Positions 51,600 to 61,283 of a DNA stretch of 64,000 bases are shown here, piece after piece. The DNA is from an uncultured Pseudomonadota bacterium. GTDB taxonomy: Bacteria > Pseudomonadota > Alphaproteobacteria > RF32 > CAG-239. The notes under the pieces are model-generated. The model had not been told where the DNA came from. It ran no database searches and worked only from the letters and a program-made list of their open reading frames with translations. The position numbers were made by a program, and so were the translations under genes. The DNA lies in contig CASFUZ010000002.1 of assembly GCA_949298065.1 (NCBI GenBank), forward strand, positions 238,911 through 302,910, given 5' to 3'. Numbering within the stretch: position 1 is the first letter of the stretch; the number at the start of each line of letters is the position of its first letter.

Positions 51600-54500
51600 G
51601 TAAGGAAATACTGACACATTCTGAAAGTTATGTAAAAAAGACCAACCGCATAATTCTTGCGGTTGGTATTACTTCGTTTATTATTTTTATTTTCGGAGTA
51701 GTATTGCTTATAAAGAGTAATGAGGTTGTTGATAATTATGAAGAACCGGTATTTACGGATAATGATGATGCGTTAAATATAACGACAAGCGTTCCGTTAA
51801 CAGATAATATAGAGTTTGGTATGGTAGAAGACGGAGAAATTCCCATTACGCTAACGCCAAATCCAATACCTATGGGGCAAGTTGTTTTAGGAACAGAAGC
51901 AAAGAATGTTCTAACCATAGGCACCAACGGGAAGACAGCCATCAAAATTGAAAAAGTTGAATTAGCAGAACCCCCATTTGACGGCTTTACATATGAAGAC
52001 CATTGTACGAATGAGGAACTAAGAGGAAATCAAACATGTAATGTTACAATGAATTGGATACCGGTAATTCACGGGAATGTCCAAAATAATTTCATAATTT
52101 CATGGAGAGAAGCCAATTTAGGGCAAGGAAATGCAAAAGCGGCAAAAGTTTCCGTGGAAGGCTCCGCCATAAGAAAAGAAGATTGCAACTTCTGTGAAAC
52201 GGCACTACCGCAAGGAGTTGGATCTGGGGATGCAGAAAGTAAGGCCGCACTTGCAGCCAAGCAAGTCAGGAATGCGATAGGTCCGAATGGCGAGATACTA
52301 GGAACCATAGATGAAGATGGATATGTGAGAGATGCAAACGGCAATATCATAGGCCGAATGAATGCCAATGGTTTGATAGTAGATGAGAATGGCAATGTCA
52401 TAGGTGTTGGAGATAACCGTAAGCTTGTATATGATGAATTTGGCAATGTCATAGGCTATGTCAATCCGGACGGAACCGTTGTTGATAAAGATGGTAACGT
52501 GATAGGGAAGATGCTTCCTGACGGAACTGTAGTGGATTTAAATGGCAACCCGATAGGAAAGGCAGTTGACGCGGGGTATGTTTATGACAAAGACGGTAAC
52601 ATCATAGGAAGAGTGTTGCCTGATGGAACTGTTGTAGACATGAATGGCAATGTTATCGGTCGGCTAAATGAAAAAGGCGAGGTAGTAGATGCCGACGGCA
52701 ATATCATAGGTACGGTAACGAAGCCCGGACGTACGGCAATAGATGAAGAAGGAAATGTTTTAGGAGTGGTTATGCCGAACGGAGCCGTTGTTGATGCCAA
52801 CGGCAATACAATAGGGTATGTAGATGAAAATGGTAATGTTATTACAGATGAAGTTATAGGTAAAAAAGGGCCTAGCCGCCGTTTGGCATATGATAAAGAT
52901 GGCAATGTAATAGGTTATGTAGATGAGAATGGTAATGTCGTAGATTTTAATGGAAACGTCATAGGAAAAATGCTGGAAGACGGAACTCTGGTTGATTTGA
53001 ATGGAGAAGTTATAGGTAAAGCCGGAGAATATGTAGATTTAGCCTTAGATAAAAACGGCAAGATAATAGGTTATGTAGGATCAGACGGCAAAGTTTACGA
53101 TAGAGATGGCAATGTAATCGGTTATGTGGATGAATCTGGAAATATTATAAGCAACGTAAAAGAAAAAATAGGTTCACTAGTCAGAGTTGAACTTATTCCC
53201 ATAACGCCGCAAGGAACGATTTTGGGAACAATAAATAACAACGGCACTGTAGAAAATGAGAACAAACAGGTAATAGGTCGCATACTTTCAAATGGTCTGG
53301 TTAAAGATCCCTCAGGAAAAGAAATCATAGCTAAATTAGTTCGCGGAGGATTAGTTGTAGGTTATGGTTGCCAAAATATAGGTTATTTAGATAAAAACGG
53401 TAAAATAACCAAAGGAAATAAAGAGCTTCCTTATAAGATGATGTCCGATGGGATAGTCGTTGATGAAAAAGGGTCCTATATAGGAGAAGTCGTACAGCCG
53501 GGAATGGTATTTGACAATACCTGCACGCAAATAGGAGAAGTAGGAACAGATGGAATAGTAAGAGATTCCGCCAATAATTATATAGGCTGCGTTAATCCGG
53601 ATGGAACAGTCCTTAATGAGAGTGGAGAGATTATCGGAGGCGTTTCACGCTCAGGAATAGCTGTAAGCTATGACGGAGAATATTTAGGGAAAGTAAATGC
53701 CAACGGAATCGTACAATCAGCAGCGCTTTTGCCGGTAGGTTGTGTAGGAACATATGGAGATGTTTTTAATAAAGATGGTGGTTATATAGGAAAAGTTTTA
53801 AAGAATCACTATGTTTATGACTTGTCAGGAAATTTCATAAATGTAGTGGGAGAGAATGGAAAAGTAAGTATTCCGGGAGGAGGAGAAGGGAAACTTTACG
53901 CCAATAATTTGGTGGCAAACGAAGCCAACCAAATTATAGGAGTGGCATTAAAAGAGAAGGAAATAATCGTTGATTCCAGCGGAAAAGTCATGGGAAGATT
54001 ATTTCCGGATGGCAATGTCTATAATGACAAAGGCGTATCCATAGGAAAAATATACGGAGATGGAACAAATTTTTTCAATCAGATGATAGGAAAGATTTTG
54101 CCTTATGGTTATGTTGTTGATTTCAACGGCAAAAAGATAGGAAAAGTAAATTATGACGGACTAGTTTTAAATCGTTTTGGAGAAAAGCAAGGCCGAATAG
54201 ATGCCAAGGGTATGTTTATAGACAACACAAACAAATACCGAGGAGCGGTTTTATCGTCCGGTGCAGCAATAGGATATGATGGCTCATATTTAGGCTATGC
54301 CGTATCAGACGGAACGATAGTAAATTTGGACGGAAAACAAGAAGGGATAACCAGTTCGGATGGAAAAGTATTAAATAAAGACGGAGAGATAATCGGAGAG
54401 GTTATTCCCGAAGATATTGTTACGGATATATGGGGAAATTACAAAGGTCGTGTAAATTCGTTAGGAGATGTATTAGACAACAAGAACGAAAATATTACGG

Positions 54501-55036
54501 CAATTTTACCCGGCGGATCAACAGATAAGAATTTGAGTATAGTAAAGCATGGTGCAGTTATAGATTTTGGGGGCAAAGTAATTGGAGCTGTAATGCCTGA
54601 TGGAACGGTAATTGATACTAACAACATTATTTTTGGGCGAGTTTTATCCGATGGTAGTGTTATCAACCAAGCAGGAAGTTTAGTAGGAGAGGTTGTTTCC
54701 GGAGATATAGTAATAAGCAATGAGGATAAAGTCATCGGCTATGTTGGATTATCAGGAGAAGTTATCAGCTTAGATAATGTAGCGATAGGTCGGAGCTTAT
54801 CAGGAGGACTAGCGCTGGATTCTAACAATAATATTCTGGGCAGAATTTACAAAATCGGAGCGACAATTCTCGGGAATGATGGTAAATATATAGGAAGATT
54901 AGGAGCAGATGGTAGTGTCATAAGCCTGGAAGGAAAAAATATAGGCTATCTGAAAAACAACGGCTCCTATATAGATTTGGATAAAAAAGTATCCGGCTAT
55001 GCTTTACAAGAAGTAGCCAAGAACCGGAGGAATTGA
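51596..55036 (+). CDS. DotG/VirB10-like repeat protein, inner-membrane part
   Basis: The 1146-residue protein has a short cytoplasmic N-terminus, one membrane helix (about 17-40) and an Ig-like domain (about 75-190, NQTCNVTMNWIPVIHGN pattern). A cysteine pair CNFC follows, and then from about 225 to the end a long array of a ~16-residue repeat with consensus DGTVVDxNGNVIGKVx. Early repeats are regular, later ones diverge. Dot/Icm DotG and I-type TraO also put short repeats between a membrane helix and a VirB10 domain. Here the VirB10 domain is absent and begins only in the next gene. It overlaps the VirB9 gene by 4 bases. Confidence 0.75.
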   Translation: MSKEILTHSESYVKKTNRIILAVGITSFIIFIFGVVLLIKSNEVVDNYEEPVFTDNDDALNITTSVPLTDNIEFGMVEDGEIPITLTPNPIPMGQVVLGTEAKNVLTIGTNGKTAIKIEKVELAEPPFDGFTYEDHCTNEELRGNQTCNVTMNWIPVIHGNVQNNFIISWREANLGQGNAKAAKVSVEGSAIRKEDCNFCETALPQGVGSGDAESKAALAAKQVRNAIGPNGEILGTIDEDGYVRDANGNIIGRMNANGLIVDENGNVIGVGDNRKLVYDEFGNVIGYVNPDGTVVDKDGNVIGKMLPDGTVVDLNGNPIGKAVDAGYVYDKDGNIIGRVLPDGTVVDMNGNVIGRLNEKGEVVDADGNIIGTVTKPGRTAIDEEGNVLGVVMPNGAVVDANGNTIGYVDENGNVITDEVIGKKGPSRRLAYDKDGNVIGYVDENGNVVDFNGNVIGKMLEDGTLVDLNGEVIGKAGEYVDLALDKNGKIIGYVGSDGKVYDRDGNVIGYVDESGNIISNVKEKIGSLVRVELIPITPQGTILGTINNNGTVENENKQVIGRILSNGLVKDPSGKEIIAKLVRGGLVVGYGCQNIGYLDKNGKITKGNKELPYKMMSDGIVVDEKGSYIGEVVQPGMVFDNTCTQIGEVGTDGIVRDSANNYIGCVNPDGTVLNESGEIIGGVSRSGIAVSYDGEYLGKVNANGIVQSAALLPVGCVGTYGDVFNKDGGYIGKVLKNHYVYDLSGNFINVVGENGKVSIPGGGEGKLYANNLVANEANQIIGVALKEKEIIVDSSGKVMGRLFPDGNVYNDKGVSIGKIYGDGTNFFNQMIGKILPYGYVVDFNGKKIGKVNYDGLVLNRFGEKQGRIDAKGMFIDNTNKYRGAVLSSGAAIGYDGSYLGYAVSDGTIVNLDGKQEGITSSDGKVLNKDGEIIGEVIPEDIVTDIWGNYKGRVNSLGDVLDNKNENITAILPGGSTDKNLSIVKHGAVIDFGGKVIGAVMPDGTVIDTNNIIFGRVLSDGSVINQAGSLVGEVVSGDIVISNEDKVIGYVGLSGEVISLDNVAIGRSLSGGLALDSNNNILGRIYKIGATILGNDGKYIGRLGADGSVISLEGKNIGYLKNNGSYIDLDKKVSGYALQEVAKNRRN

Positions 55037-58000
55037 AGTGATTTTGCACGATATCTTAAAAAAGATTATAAAGCCAAGTAAATTTGTTTTAGGAATATTA
55101 AGCACATTTTTTATGCTGAGTTTTGCAAGTCCAGCACAAGCCATAGAGATTACGGCAATAGACTTCAATGGAGATTTAATCGGCAAAGTAATACCGGATG
55201 GTAAAGTTGTAAGTCTGGACAATCAACTGATAGGTAATGTAACGGCAGACAGCCTAATACTTAATTTTGACGGAGCCTTGATAGGAGGGATCGTACCGCA
55301 AGGAATAGCAATAGGAAATGACAACAAGCCATTAGGTAAAGTTTCAAATGATGGTTCTGTCCGCTTACCTTCCGGAAAAATTGTCGGTAAAGTTTTACCA
55401 AATGGTTTGGTCGTAGATGACTATTTTAATATTTTAGGAGCAGTTTTATTCCCCGGCTTAATTTATTCAGATGAAGGTGACACGATAGGCCGTCTGACGG
55501 GAGATGGATTGTACACCAATCTCCAAGGACAACAAATAGGTGTCGTATCTTCGGATGGCTATGCGTATCGGAAGGTCGGAACAGATTATTTGTTAGAAGG
55601 TCGTTTAATATCATCCAAGATGGTAATATCGCTTGAAGGCGATTTTATCGGAAGTGTAACCCCGGGGGGTGAAGTTACAGATTTTGAAGCGCAAACAATA
55701 GGCAAAGTTAAGGCAAACGGCTATGTTTATGATGAAAATAATCATATCATAGGGCAAATAGTTCGTTCGGGTTACGCTTTTAACAATAAAGGAGAATATA
55801 TAGGTTTTGTTTCCTATAATGGAGAAGTCATCAGCAAAGGAGATGTTTTAGGTAAGATACGGGCAGATGGCAACATTATTGACAAGGAAGGAAATGTCAT
55901 AGGTTTTTCTCTTGATATAGCTTCTACGGCAACAGATATGGAAGGGCGCTATTTGGGACGAATAATGCCTGATGGAAATTTAGCCAAAGCACGAGATATT
56001 ATAGGAAAAGTTGGTCCGCGAGGCATAGTAACGGATAAAGAAGGTAAGATAATAGGACGCTTAACAGAGGTAGGCCCGGTATTCAACTTTCGGGGAGCAT
56101 TAAGAGCACATGCTTTAAGAAATGGCAGCGTCATATCAATAGAAGGAACGCCATTAGGAAATATTCGGTCAAATTTAGCCTATGACAATAATGGACGCAT
56201 ATTGGGAGCGACATTGGTAAAAGAATTGGCAATCAGCTCCACGGGAAAGCAACTAGGTATGAGCGGAATAGGCGCTTCTGTAATGAATGGAAGTGAAAAG
56301 AACTTTGTATCACCTTTCGGATTTTTATTTTCATCAGATGGTGTATTGAAAGGAGCAAGTCTTTCATTGGCACCGATATATAATCTGACGGGAGCCGTTA
56401 TTGCATATATAATGCCAAATGGAACAATGTATAACAAGGGGATAGTTGCGTTAGGAAAACTAACGGAAGCAGGTCTGAATATAGATGAGAGGAATCGTAT
56501 TTTAGGTAAAAATATTGATGTAAAATATACCTATAATTCGGAAGGAAAAAGCATAGGTATATTATCGGAAAATAATATGGTTATGGATACAAACCAAAAG
56601 AATCAAGCTAAAGTATTGCCTGATAATACCGTAATACAATCGGAAGAAAATACATCCTTAAATTTTAATCCGAAAGTTGGTAATGCGGGAGAAAACAATT
56701 TGGTTTTAAATATAATCGGAAACTTGAAGGGCTATATAGGGTATGATTCCGAAGTAAGAGATTTAGAAGGAAGAATAGCAGGAAAAATTGTTGATGGTGG
56801 CTTGGTTTTAGATAATAGCGGATTGCCGTTAGGCCAGATAATAGGATATCATGCGGTTGTAGATAATGATTGCTCATTGATAGGAATAATAACCCCACAA
56901 GGGGATATAAAAAATTATCGCGAAACAATTGTTGGAAGGATTTTGTTGAATGGACAAGCCATATCAGAAACGGGAGCAGTAATAGGTTATCAAGTTGTAC
57001 CAGGGAGCGTTATAGATTTTAATGGCAATATGCAGGGAACAATAAGCACTTCAGGACAAGTTTTAACCTATGGCGGAGAGGTATTAGGTTGCATAGATAA
57101 ACGCAATAAACTTCGCAACGCGGATGGAGAGATTATAGCAGCCCGAACAGAATATTATCCGGTGATGAATGTAAATGGCGTTATTATAGGAAGAACGGTT
57201 CTGGACGGAACTGTTGTAAATGAAGCCAATGAATTTATCGGCTATATGCAACCTAATGATAATGTTAATTCTAAAACAGGAGTTCCGATAGGACAGCTGT
57301 TTAAATATCGCTATGCATATGATAATAATAACAATTACTTAGGTTATGTTGGGTTTGATGCACGAGTTATAAATGAAAAAGGAGAAGAAGTTGGTAAAGT
57401 AGATTTTGGCGGAGGCGTGCTAAAAGAGAACAAGCTGATAGGTTATGCCTTGTATGACCAATATGTCTACGACAATGAAGGAAATGTTCTTGGGCAAATT
57501 GCTAGAGATGGCAATGTGTTAGCACTAAGCGGACGAAAAATTGGCCGAATAGATAAAGGCTTTTTCATCAACAATGAAAATAAGATTTCAGGAAGAGGAA
57601 ACAGAGATTTTTATATCCGCAATCAGAACAATCATGTCTTAGGAGAGCTGGAGCTCAAAGGAAGTGTTATTGATGCAGCAGGGCATGTTATCGGAACGCT
57701 GAAAGAAAACGGCCGCATTATGGATGAAAACGGTAATTTGCTGGCCATAGCCAAACCTTTGCAATATTATAGCTTGTTAAAAGAATTAACAGAAACAGAA
57801 GCTGCGCGTTTAGGCTCTGAGAAAGCAGAAGATAAATATATCATAGGCGAAGACGGCTATATCAGAGATGCTAATGGCAACATTATTGGTAGAATATTAC
57901 CAGATGGAACAGTCGTTGATTTAAACGGTAATATCATAGGCCGAATGGGGGAAGATGGAAAGTTTATAAGTCTAGAGGATAAAACGAACGCCAAAGGAAC

Positions 58001-58260
58001 AGAGTGGTACAGCAAGCCGATACAAATAGGAACAGTTCCGGGAGCCGAATCTATAGATGAAGAGGAAATAAAGAAATACCGCAAATCTTTAGGCATCGCC
58101 TTAACCCCGGATGGAGAATATCTAGGAGATATTATGGATGATGGCAGTGTTGTAGATAAAAAAGGAAATGTTGTCGGAAAAAAGATGCCTGATGGCTTAA
58201 TAATAGATGATGATGGAACATTAATAGGAATAGAGGAGATAAAAAAGGCGGATACCTCAG
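52270..58260. repeat. Protein-coding repeat field of the split VirB10 genes
   Basis: Across two genes, dozens of units of about 48 bases encode D-G-x-V-x-D-x-x-G-N-x-I-G-x-V variants. The most regular part is around 52290-53120, where DGNVIG and NGNVIG recur, and again near 57840-57950. The field is interrupted only by the gene boundary at 55036/55038 and the signal peptide coded just after it. The Gly and Asp spacing suggests a beta-solenoid or stacked-turn fold. Confidence 0.85.
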
Positions 58261-59528
58261 ATATGTTTGTTCCGGCAGGCACATTTGGTCCGGGAGGTGC
58301 CTATGGTACAGGTATGGGAGCGGGAGGCAATCTTGGACCAGGAGGAGGCTTTGGTCCCGGAGAAAGATATGATCCGCAACGAGCAGCAGCGTTATCCGCA
58401 GCACAAAATCAACGTCGTCAGGCAATGGCGGTAGGGAAGATTAGTTCAGGCATTCGCCCGGAGTCTTTTGATGGTTATCAAAAGAACTGGGATGAACAAG
58501 GTATAGCCAAAGCGGTATCTTCTTGGCGTGTTAATATGAGTGAGATGATTTTTGCAGATAAGCCGATTCCTGCAGTTATAGCGCGTTCTATTGATAGTAA
58601 TAACCCCACGCCGGTTACGGCCTTTGTTGAGAGAAATGTATATGCTGAGGAAGGCAGAAATATTGTTATTCCGGCCGGAAGCCGGTTGATGGGAACCCTA
58701 GGCGGTTTAACGGCAGGAACAGAAACGACATCAGCATCGGCAAAAGTTCAGATTACTTGGGAGCGTTTAATACGACCGGACGGAGCTTTGTTTGTATTCC
58801 AAGGAATTACGGGAGATGCGCAGGGCCGAGGAGGAGCTTTAGGTTATTTGGATCAGCAGTTATTTAAGAAATATACTTTGCCGATTATGACAACAGCTTT
58901 AACCAGCTATACTTCATATATTATGGCTCCGAAGGACGATGATACAAATTCAGAAACAGAATCTCCAAGGCAACAAGCAGCCAATGATGCCAGACAAAAT
59001 TTCTTACAAGATATGAATAGAATTTTTGAACAAATTTTGGCAGATAAAACAAACATCAAACCACTGACATATGTTCCTGCTGGAACAAGAATCATAGTCT
59101 ATCCGAATGTTGATTTGTGGCTAAGAACACCGGAAAGAGATGAAGCTGAAGTAGCAAAGAATCTATCAAAGAGAGATGTTTTGATTGATGATAATAAGCT
59201 GGAGCAAGAGCGGACGGATACCAAGAACAGAAGAGCCATGGGCATGACGGATGCAGATAGGGCAGCCACAGCAGCATCAGTAGTTTATGAGGCCGAAGGC
59301 ACGGATGCGGAAGCTGTATCCGCTCCAAGGCTGATGGATGATAGTAAGGTAAAAAGTAAAAAGCCAGCATCGGCGACGAGCGGCTCTCCGGCATTAATGC
59401 CGACAGTGCCGAGTGGAGGAGCTACACCGCCGCCACCACCGTCATTCAGTAGTGGCTCTGGTGCGTCATCTTCGTCATCCACGGCATCAGGATCTAAAAC
59501 GGATAACAGCGTTCCACAGTTATTCTAA
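55038..59528 (+). CDS. virB10: DotG/VirB10-like repeat protein, secreted part with VirB10 domain
   Basis: The 1496-residue protein starts with GTG at 55038, seven bases after GGAGG. A clear signal peptide (GILSTFFMLSFASPAQA) is cleaved near residue 36. Residues 37 to about 1075 are the same ~16-residue repeat as in the upstream gene. A Gly/Pro-rich hinge follows (GPGGAYGTGMGAGG). The VirB10/TrbI domain spans about 1150-1375: FVERNVYAEEGRNIVIPAGSR, then LDQQLFKKYTLPIMTTALTSY (the antenna helices) and YVPAGTRIIVYPNVDLWLR. The tail is Ser/Ala/Pro rich. With the preceding protein it would make one VirB10 function split in two. Confidence 0.82.
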   Translation: MILHDILKKIIKPSKFVLGILSTFFMLSFASPAQAIEITAIDFNGDLIGKVIPDGKVVSLDNQLIGNVTADSLILNFDGALIGGIVPQGIAIGNDNKPLGKVSNDGSVRLPSGKIVGKVLPNGLVVDDYFNILGAVLFPGLIYSDEGDTIGRLTGDGLYTNLQGQQIGVVSSDGYAYRKVGTDYLLEGRLISSKMVISLEGDFIGSVTPGGEVTDFEAQTIGKVKANGYVYDENNHIIGQIVRSGYAFNNKGEYIGFVSYNGEVISKGDVLGKIRADGNIIDKEGNVIGFSLDIASTATDMEGRYLGRIMPDGNLAKARDIIGKVGPRGIVTDKEGKIIGRLTEVGPVFNFRGALRAHALRNGSVISIEGTPLGNIRSNLAYDNNGRILGATLVKELAISSTGKQLGMSGIGASVMNGSEKNFVSPFGFLFSSDGVLKGASLSLAPIYNLTGAVIAYIMPNGTMYNKGIVALGKLTEAGLNIDERNRILGKNIDVKYTYNSEGKSIGILSENNMVMDTNQKNQAKVLPDNTVIQSEENTSLNFNPKVGNAGENNLVLNIIGNLKGYIGYDSEVRDLEGRIAGKIVDGGLVLDNSGLPLGQIIGYHAVVDNDCSLIGIITPQGDIKNYRETIVGRILLNGQAISETGAVIGYQVVPGSVIDFNGNMQGTISTSGQVLTYGGEVLGCIDKRNKLRNADGEIIAARTEYYPVMNVNGVIIGRTVLDGTVVNEANEFIGYMQPNDNVNSKTGVPIGQLFKYRYAYDNNNNYLGYVGFDARVINEKGEEVGKVDFGGGVLKENKLIGYALYDQYVYDNEGNVLGQIARDGNVLALSGRKIGRIDKGFFINNENKISGRGNRDFYIRNQNNHVLGELELKGSVIDAAGHVIGTLKENGRIMDENGNLLAIAKPLQYYSLLKELTETEAARLGSEKAEDKYIIGEDGYIRDANGNIIGRILPDGTVVDLNGNIIGRMGEDGKFISLEDKTNAKGTEWYSKPIQIGTVPGAESIDEEEIKKYRKSLGIALTPDGEYLGDIMDDGSVVDKKGNVVGKKMPDGLIIDDDGTLIGIEEIKKADTSDMFVPAGTFGPGGAYGTGMGAGGNLGPGGGFGPGERYDPQRAAALSAAQNQRRQAMAVGKISSGIRPESFDGYQKNWDEQGIAKAVSSWRVNMSEMIFADKPIPAVIARSIDSNNPTPVTAFVERNVYAEEGRNIVIPAGSRLMGTLGGLTAGTETTSASAKVQITWERLIRPDGALFVFQGITGDAQGRGGALGYLDQQLFKKYTLPIMTTALTSYTSYIMAPKDDDTNSETESPRQQAANDARQNFLQDMNRIFEQILADKTNIKPLTYVPAGTRIIVYPNVDLWLRTPERDEAEVAKNLSKRDVLIDDNKLEQERTDTKNRRAMGMTDADRAATAASVVYEAEGTDAEAVSAPRLMDDSKVKSKKPASATSGSPALMPTVPSGGATPPPPPSFSSGSGASSSSSTASGSKTDNSVPQLF

Positions 59529-59540
59529 TAGGAGAAAAAA

Positions 59541-60509
59541 ATGAGTTTTAAGGTATTAGAATCAGTTTTGCGCCCTTTGTCCTATTGGTATAACCAAGAG
59601 AATATAGAGGAAGTTGCAGTCAATCGTTCAGGACAGATATGGTTGAGGTTGCGAGGGAAAAGGGCGTATCCTTGGGTTATGTATAAAGATGAAAAATTAA
59701 GCAAAGAATATCTGGTTGATTTACTATATATAATAGCCAATACTTATGAGCTTCCGTTTGATCCGGTTGAAGGTTCTCCGGTAGTTTATGCCACCATTCC
59801 CGGCGAACATCGTTTTTCAGCCATAGCCGGACGTAACGTCATGTACGACCAAGATGACTTAACCGGCGGCGTTGCTTTAACGATTCGTGTTCATAGTGAA
59901 GATGTTGCCTTTGGTTTATCAGATTATGGGTTGGCTCAAGGAAAGGGATTGCATAAAATTAATCCGTTAAAAGACATTAAAGATCCGGAAGATCCGTATG
60001 AAAGATTATTATTAAGTATTAAAAGAGGAGATCATATTTTGGTTTCCGGAGCAACATCAACAGGTAAGACCACCTTTTTAAACAATCTTCTGAAGATATT
60101 AGATATAAACAAGCGTATAGTAACCATTGAGGATACGAGAGAACTCTTAGTTCCGCATCCCAATCGTGTGCATTTGGTATTATCTCGTACGGAACAAACC
60201 AATGAAATGGATTATGCCAAAATCATAGACTTGGTTGTGCGTTTTACACCTGATGCTATTATCGGCGGAGAGATTTCAACCAGCAATGCCGGAGCAATCT
60301 GGGAACTGATGGGATCAGGACACGATAACTGTTTGGCGACCATTCACGCGGAGAGTTCTGAAGCAGCATACAAAGCATTCACTGACCGTATTTTGCATAC
60401 CTATCCGACAATTGATAGAAATAAGACTATAGAGGAAATGCACCATAAATTAAGAGTTGTTCAAATTAACAGAGATGGCAACCTTCGTGCAATCACTGAG
60501 GTTACTTAG
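59541..60509 (+). CDS. virB11: VirB11-like T4SS ATPase
   Basis: The 322-residue protein has the VirB11 layout: an N-terminal domain (about 1-150), Walker A GATSTGKTTF near 171-180, the Asp box TIEDTRELL, Walker B DAIIGGEISTSNAG and His-box region NCLATIHAESS. The C-terminal part reads LHTYPTIDRNKTIEE. The Walker A Ser-Thr in place of Ser-Gly is a small variation. It works with VirB4 at the inner membrane. It closes the plus-strand operon 12 bases after virB10 and ends at a bidirectional terminator. DotB-like identity is unlikely because the motifs and gene position fit VirB11. Confidence 0.9.
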   Translation: MSFKVLESVLRPLSYWYNQENIEEVAVNRSGQIWLRLRGKRAYPWVMYKDEKLSKEYLVDLLYIIANTYELPFDPVEGSPVVYATIPGEHRFSAIAGRNVMYDQDDLTGGVALTIRVHSEDVAFGLSDYGLAQGKGLHKINPLKDIKDPEDPYERLLLSIKRGDHILVSGATSTGKTTFLNNLLKILDINKRIVTIEDTRELLVPHPNRVHLVLSRTEQTNEMDYAKIIDLVVRFTPDAIIGGEISTSNAGAIWELMGSGHDNCLATIHAESSEAAYKAFTDRILHTYPTIDRNKTIEEMHHKLRVVQINRDGNLRAITEVT

Positions 60510-60510
60510 A

Positions 60511-60537
60511 AAAAAGCCCCGTCAAAGGGGCTTTTTT
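60511..60537. terminator. Bidirectional terminator between convergent operons
   Basis: AAAAAGCCCC and GGGGCTTTTTT form a palindrome with a 6-base loop, directly after the virB11 stop and 5 bases before the stop of the minus-strand gene at 60542. It separates the T4SS operon from the convergent envelope cluster. Confidence 0.9.
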
Positions 60538-60541
60538 GAGC

Positions 60542-61270
60542 TTATTGTAAAGGTGGAATATTGAGTTGAGCAATAGCGCCTGGACGAATTTTGACATTAG
60601 AATAACGCATATTTCCCGTTTCAATAACAAACCTTTGTCTTCCGGTAAGCTGTGATGCTAAATCATAAAAATCACGAGCAGTTAATTCTTGCCTTTGCGG
60701 ATTCATGATGTATAGAACACAACCTTGAGTTCGTTCGGCGACACCGCAACGGGCACGTCCTCTTGGCACTTCAGGGTTAATGACAACACCTTGCAAACCA
60801 TCACGAACAACTGTTTCTTGAGAAAAAAAGAGTTTGGCAAAACCAAAGCCAATAATAAAAGCAAAAAGAGCACCTAGAACAAGAGCTTTTTTAGTAAACA
60901 TATTGTCCACCATAAACTGTTCGGCTAAAGGAACTTTGGGTGGTGTAATATCGCTTTCTTCAATGAACTGAGGTTGAAAATCATTAGTAACATCTTGAGC
61001 CGTATTTACAGCAGGCAAATTATCGCCAGCATCAAGGATAGCATCAAGATCAAAATCGTCTTGAGGTTTAGGTTGTGTCTGAGCTTGAGAATAAGTTTGA
61101 TTAAAAGCAGGCTCAACCTTAGGCGGAACAGCTGAAGGATTAGGAGATTCCATAGTCGGATTAATAATACGTTTAATCGGCCGTTTAACTTTTTTCAATC
61201 TTGGTCGATTCGGATCCGGCATAATGTTGCCGGTAGGTTTATTTATGTTATTATTAAAATCTTCAGCCAT
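60542..61270 (-). CDS. Single-pass membrane protein of the convergent envelope cluster
   Basis: The 242-residue protein has a basic, proline-rich cytoplasmic start (about 1-50), an acidic stretch, and one membrane helix (about 131-150, LVLGALFAFIIGFGFAKLFF). A ~90-residue periplasmic end follows with two cysteines (RCGVAERTQGC) and the segment ELTARDFYDLASQL. I cannot assign a family. Topology (cytoplasmic tail, helix, short periplasmic domain) recalls IcmG/DotF-type or PilP/GspC-like adaptors. It is the last gene of a minus-strand run, 13 bases after the secretin-like lipoprotein gene. Confidence 0.5.
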   Translation of the reverse strand: MAEDFNNNINKPTGNIMPDPNRPRLKKVKRPIKRIINPTMESPNPSAVPPKVEPAFNQTYSQAQTQPKPQDDFDLDAILDAGDNLPAVNTAQDVTNDFQPQFIEESDITPPKVPLAEQFMVDNMFTKKALVLGALFAFIIGFGFAKLFFSQETVVRDGLQGVVINPEVPRGRARCGVAERTQGCVLYIMNPQRQELTARDFYDLASQLTGRQRFVIETGNMRYSNVKIRPGAIAQLNIPPLQ

Positions 61271-61283
61271 TTTCCCAAATCCT

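Noticed and set aside
55030..55045. Frameshift or nonsense mutation splitting a single DotG gene
   Set aside because: The downstream gene has GGAGG seven bases before GTG and encodes a complete signal peptide with an A-Q-A type cleavage site. That is expected of a real gene start, not of a broken frame.
33312..60509. Canonical Dot/Icm (type IVB) secretion system
   Set aside because: Only the DotG-like repeats point that way. Gene order, VirB3-VirB4 overlap, VirB4 length and the VirB11 at the end follow the virB plan. DotA, DotC, DotD, DotL and IcmF are not seen.
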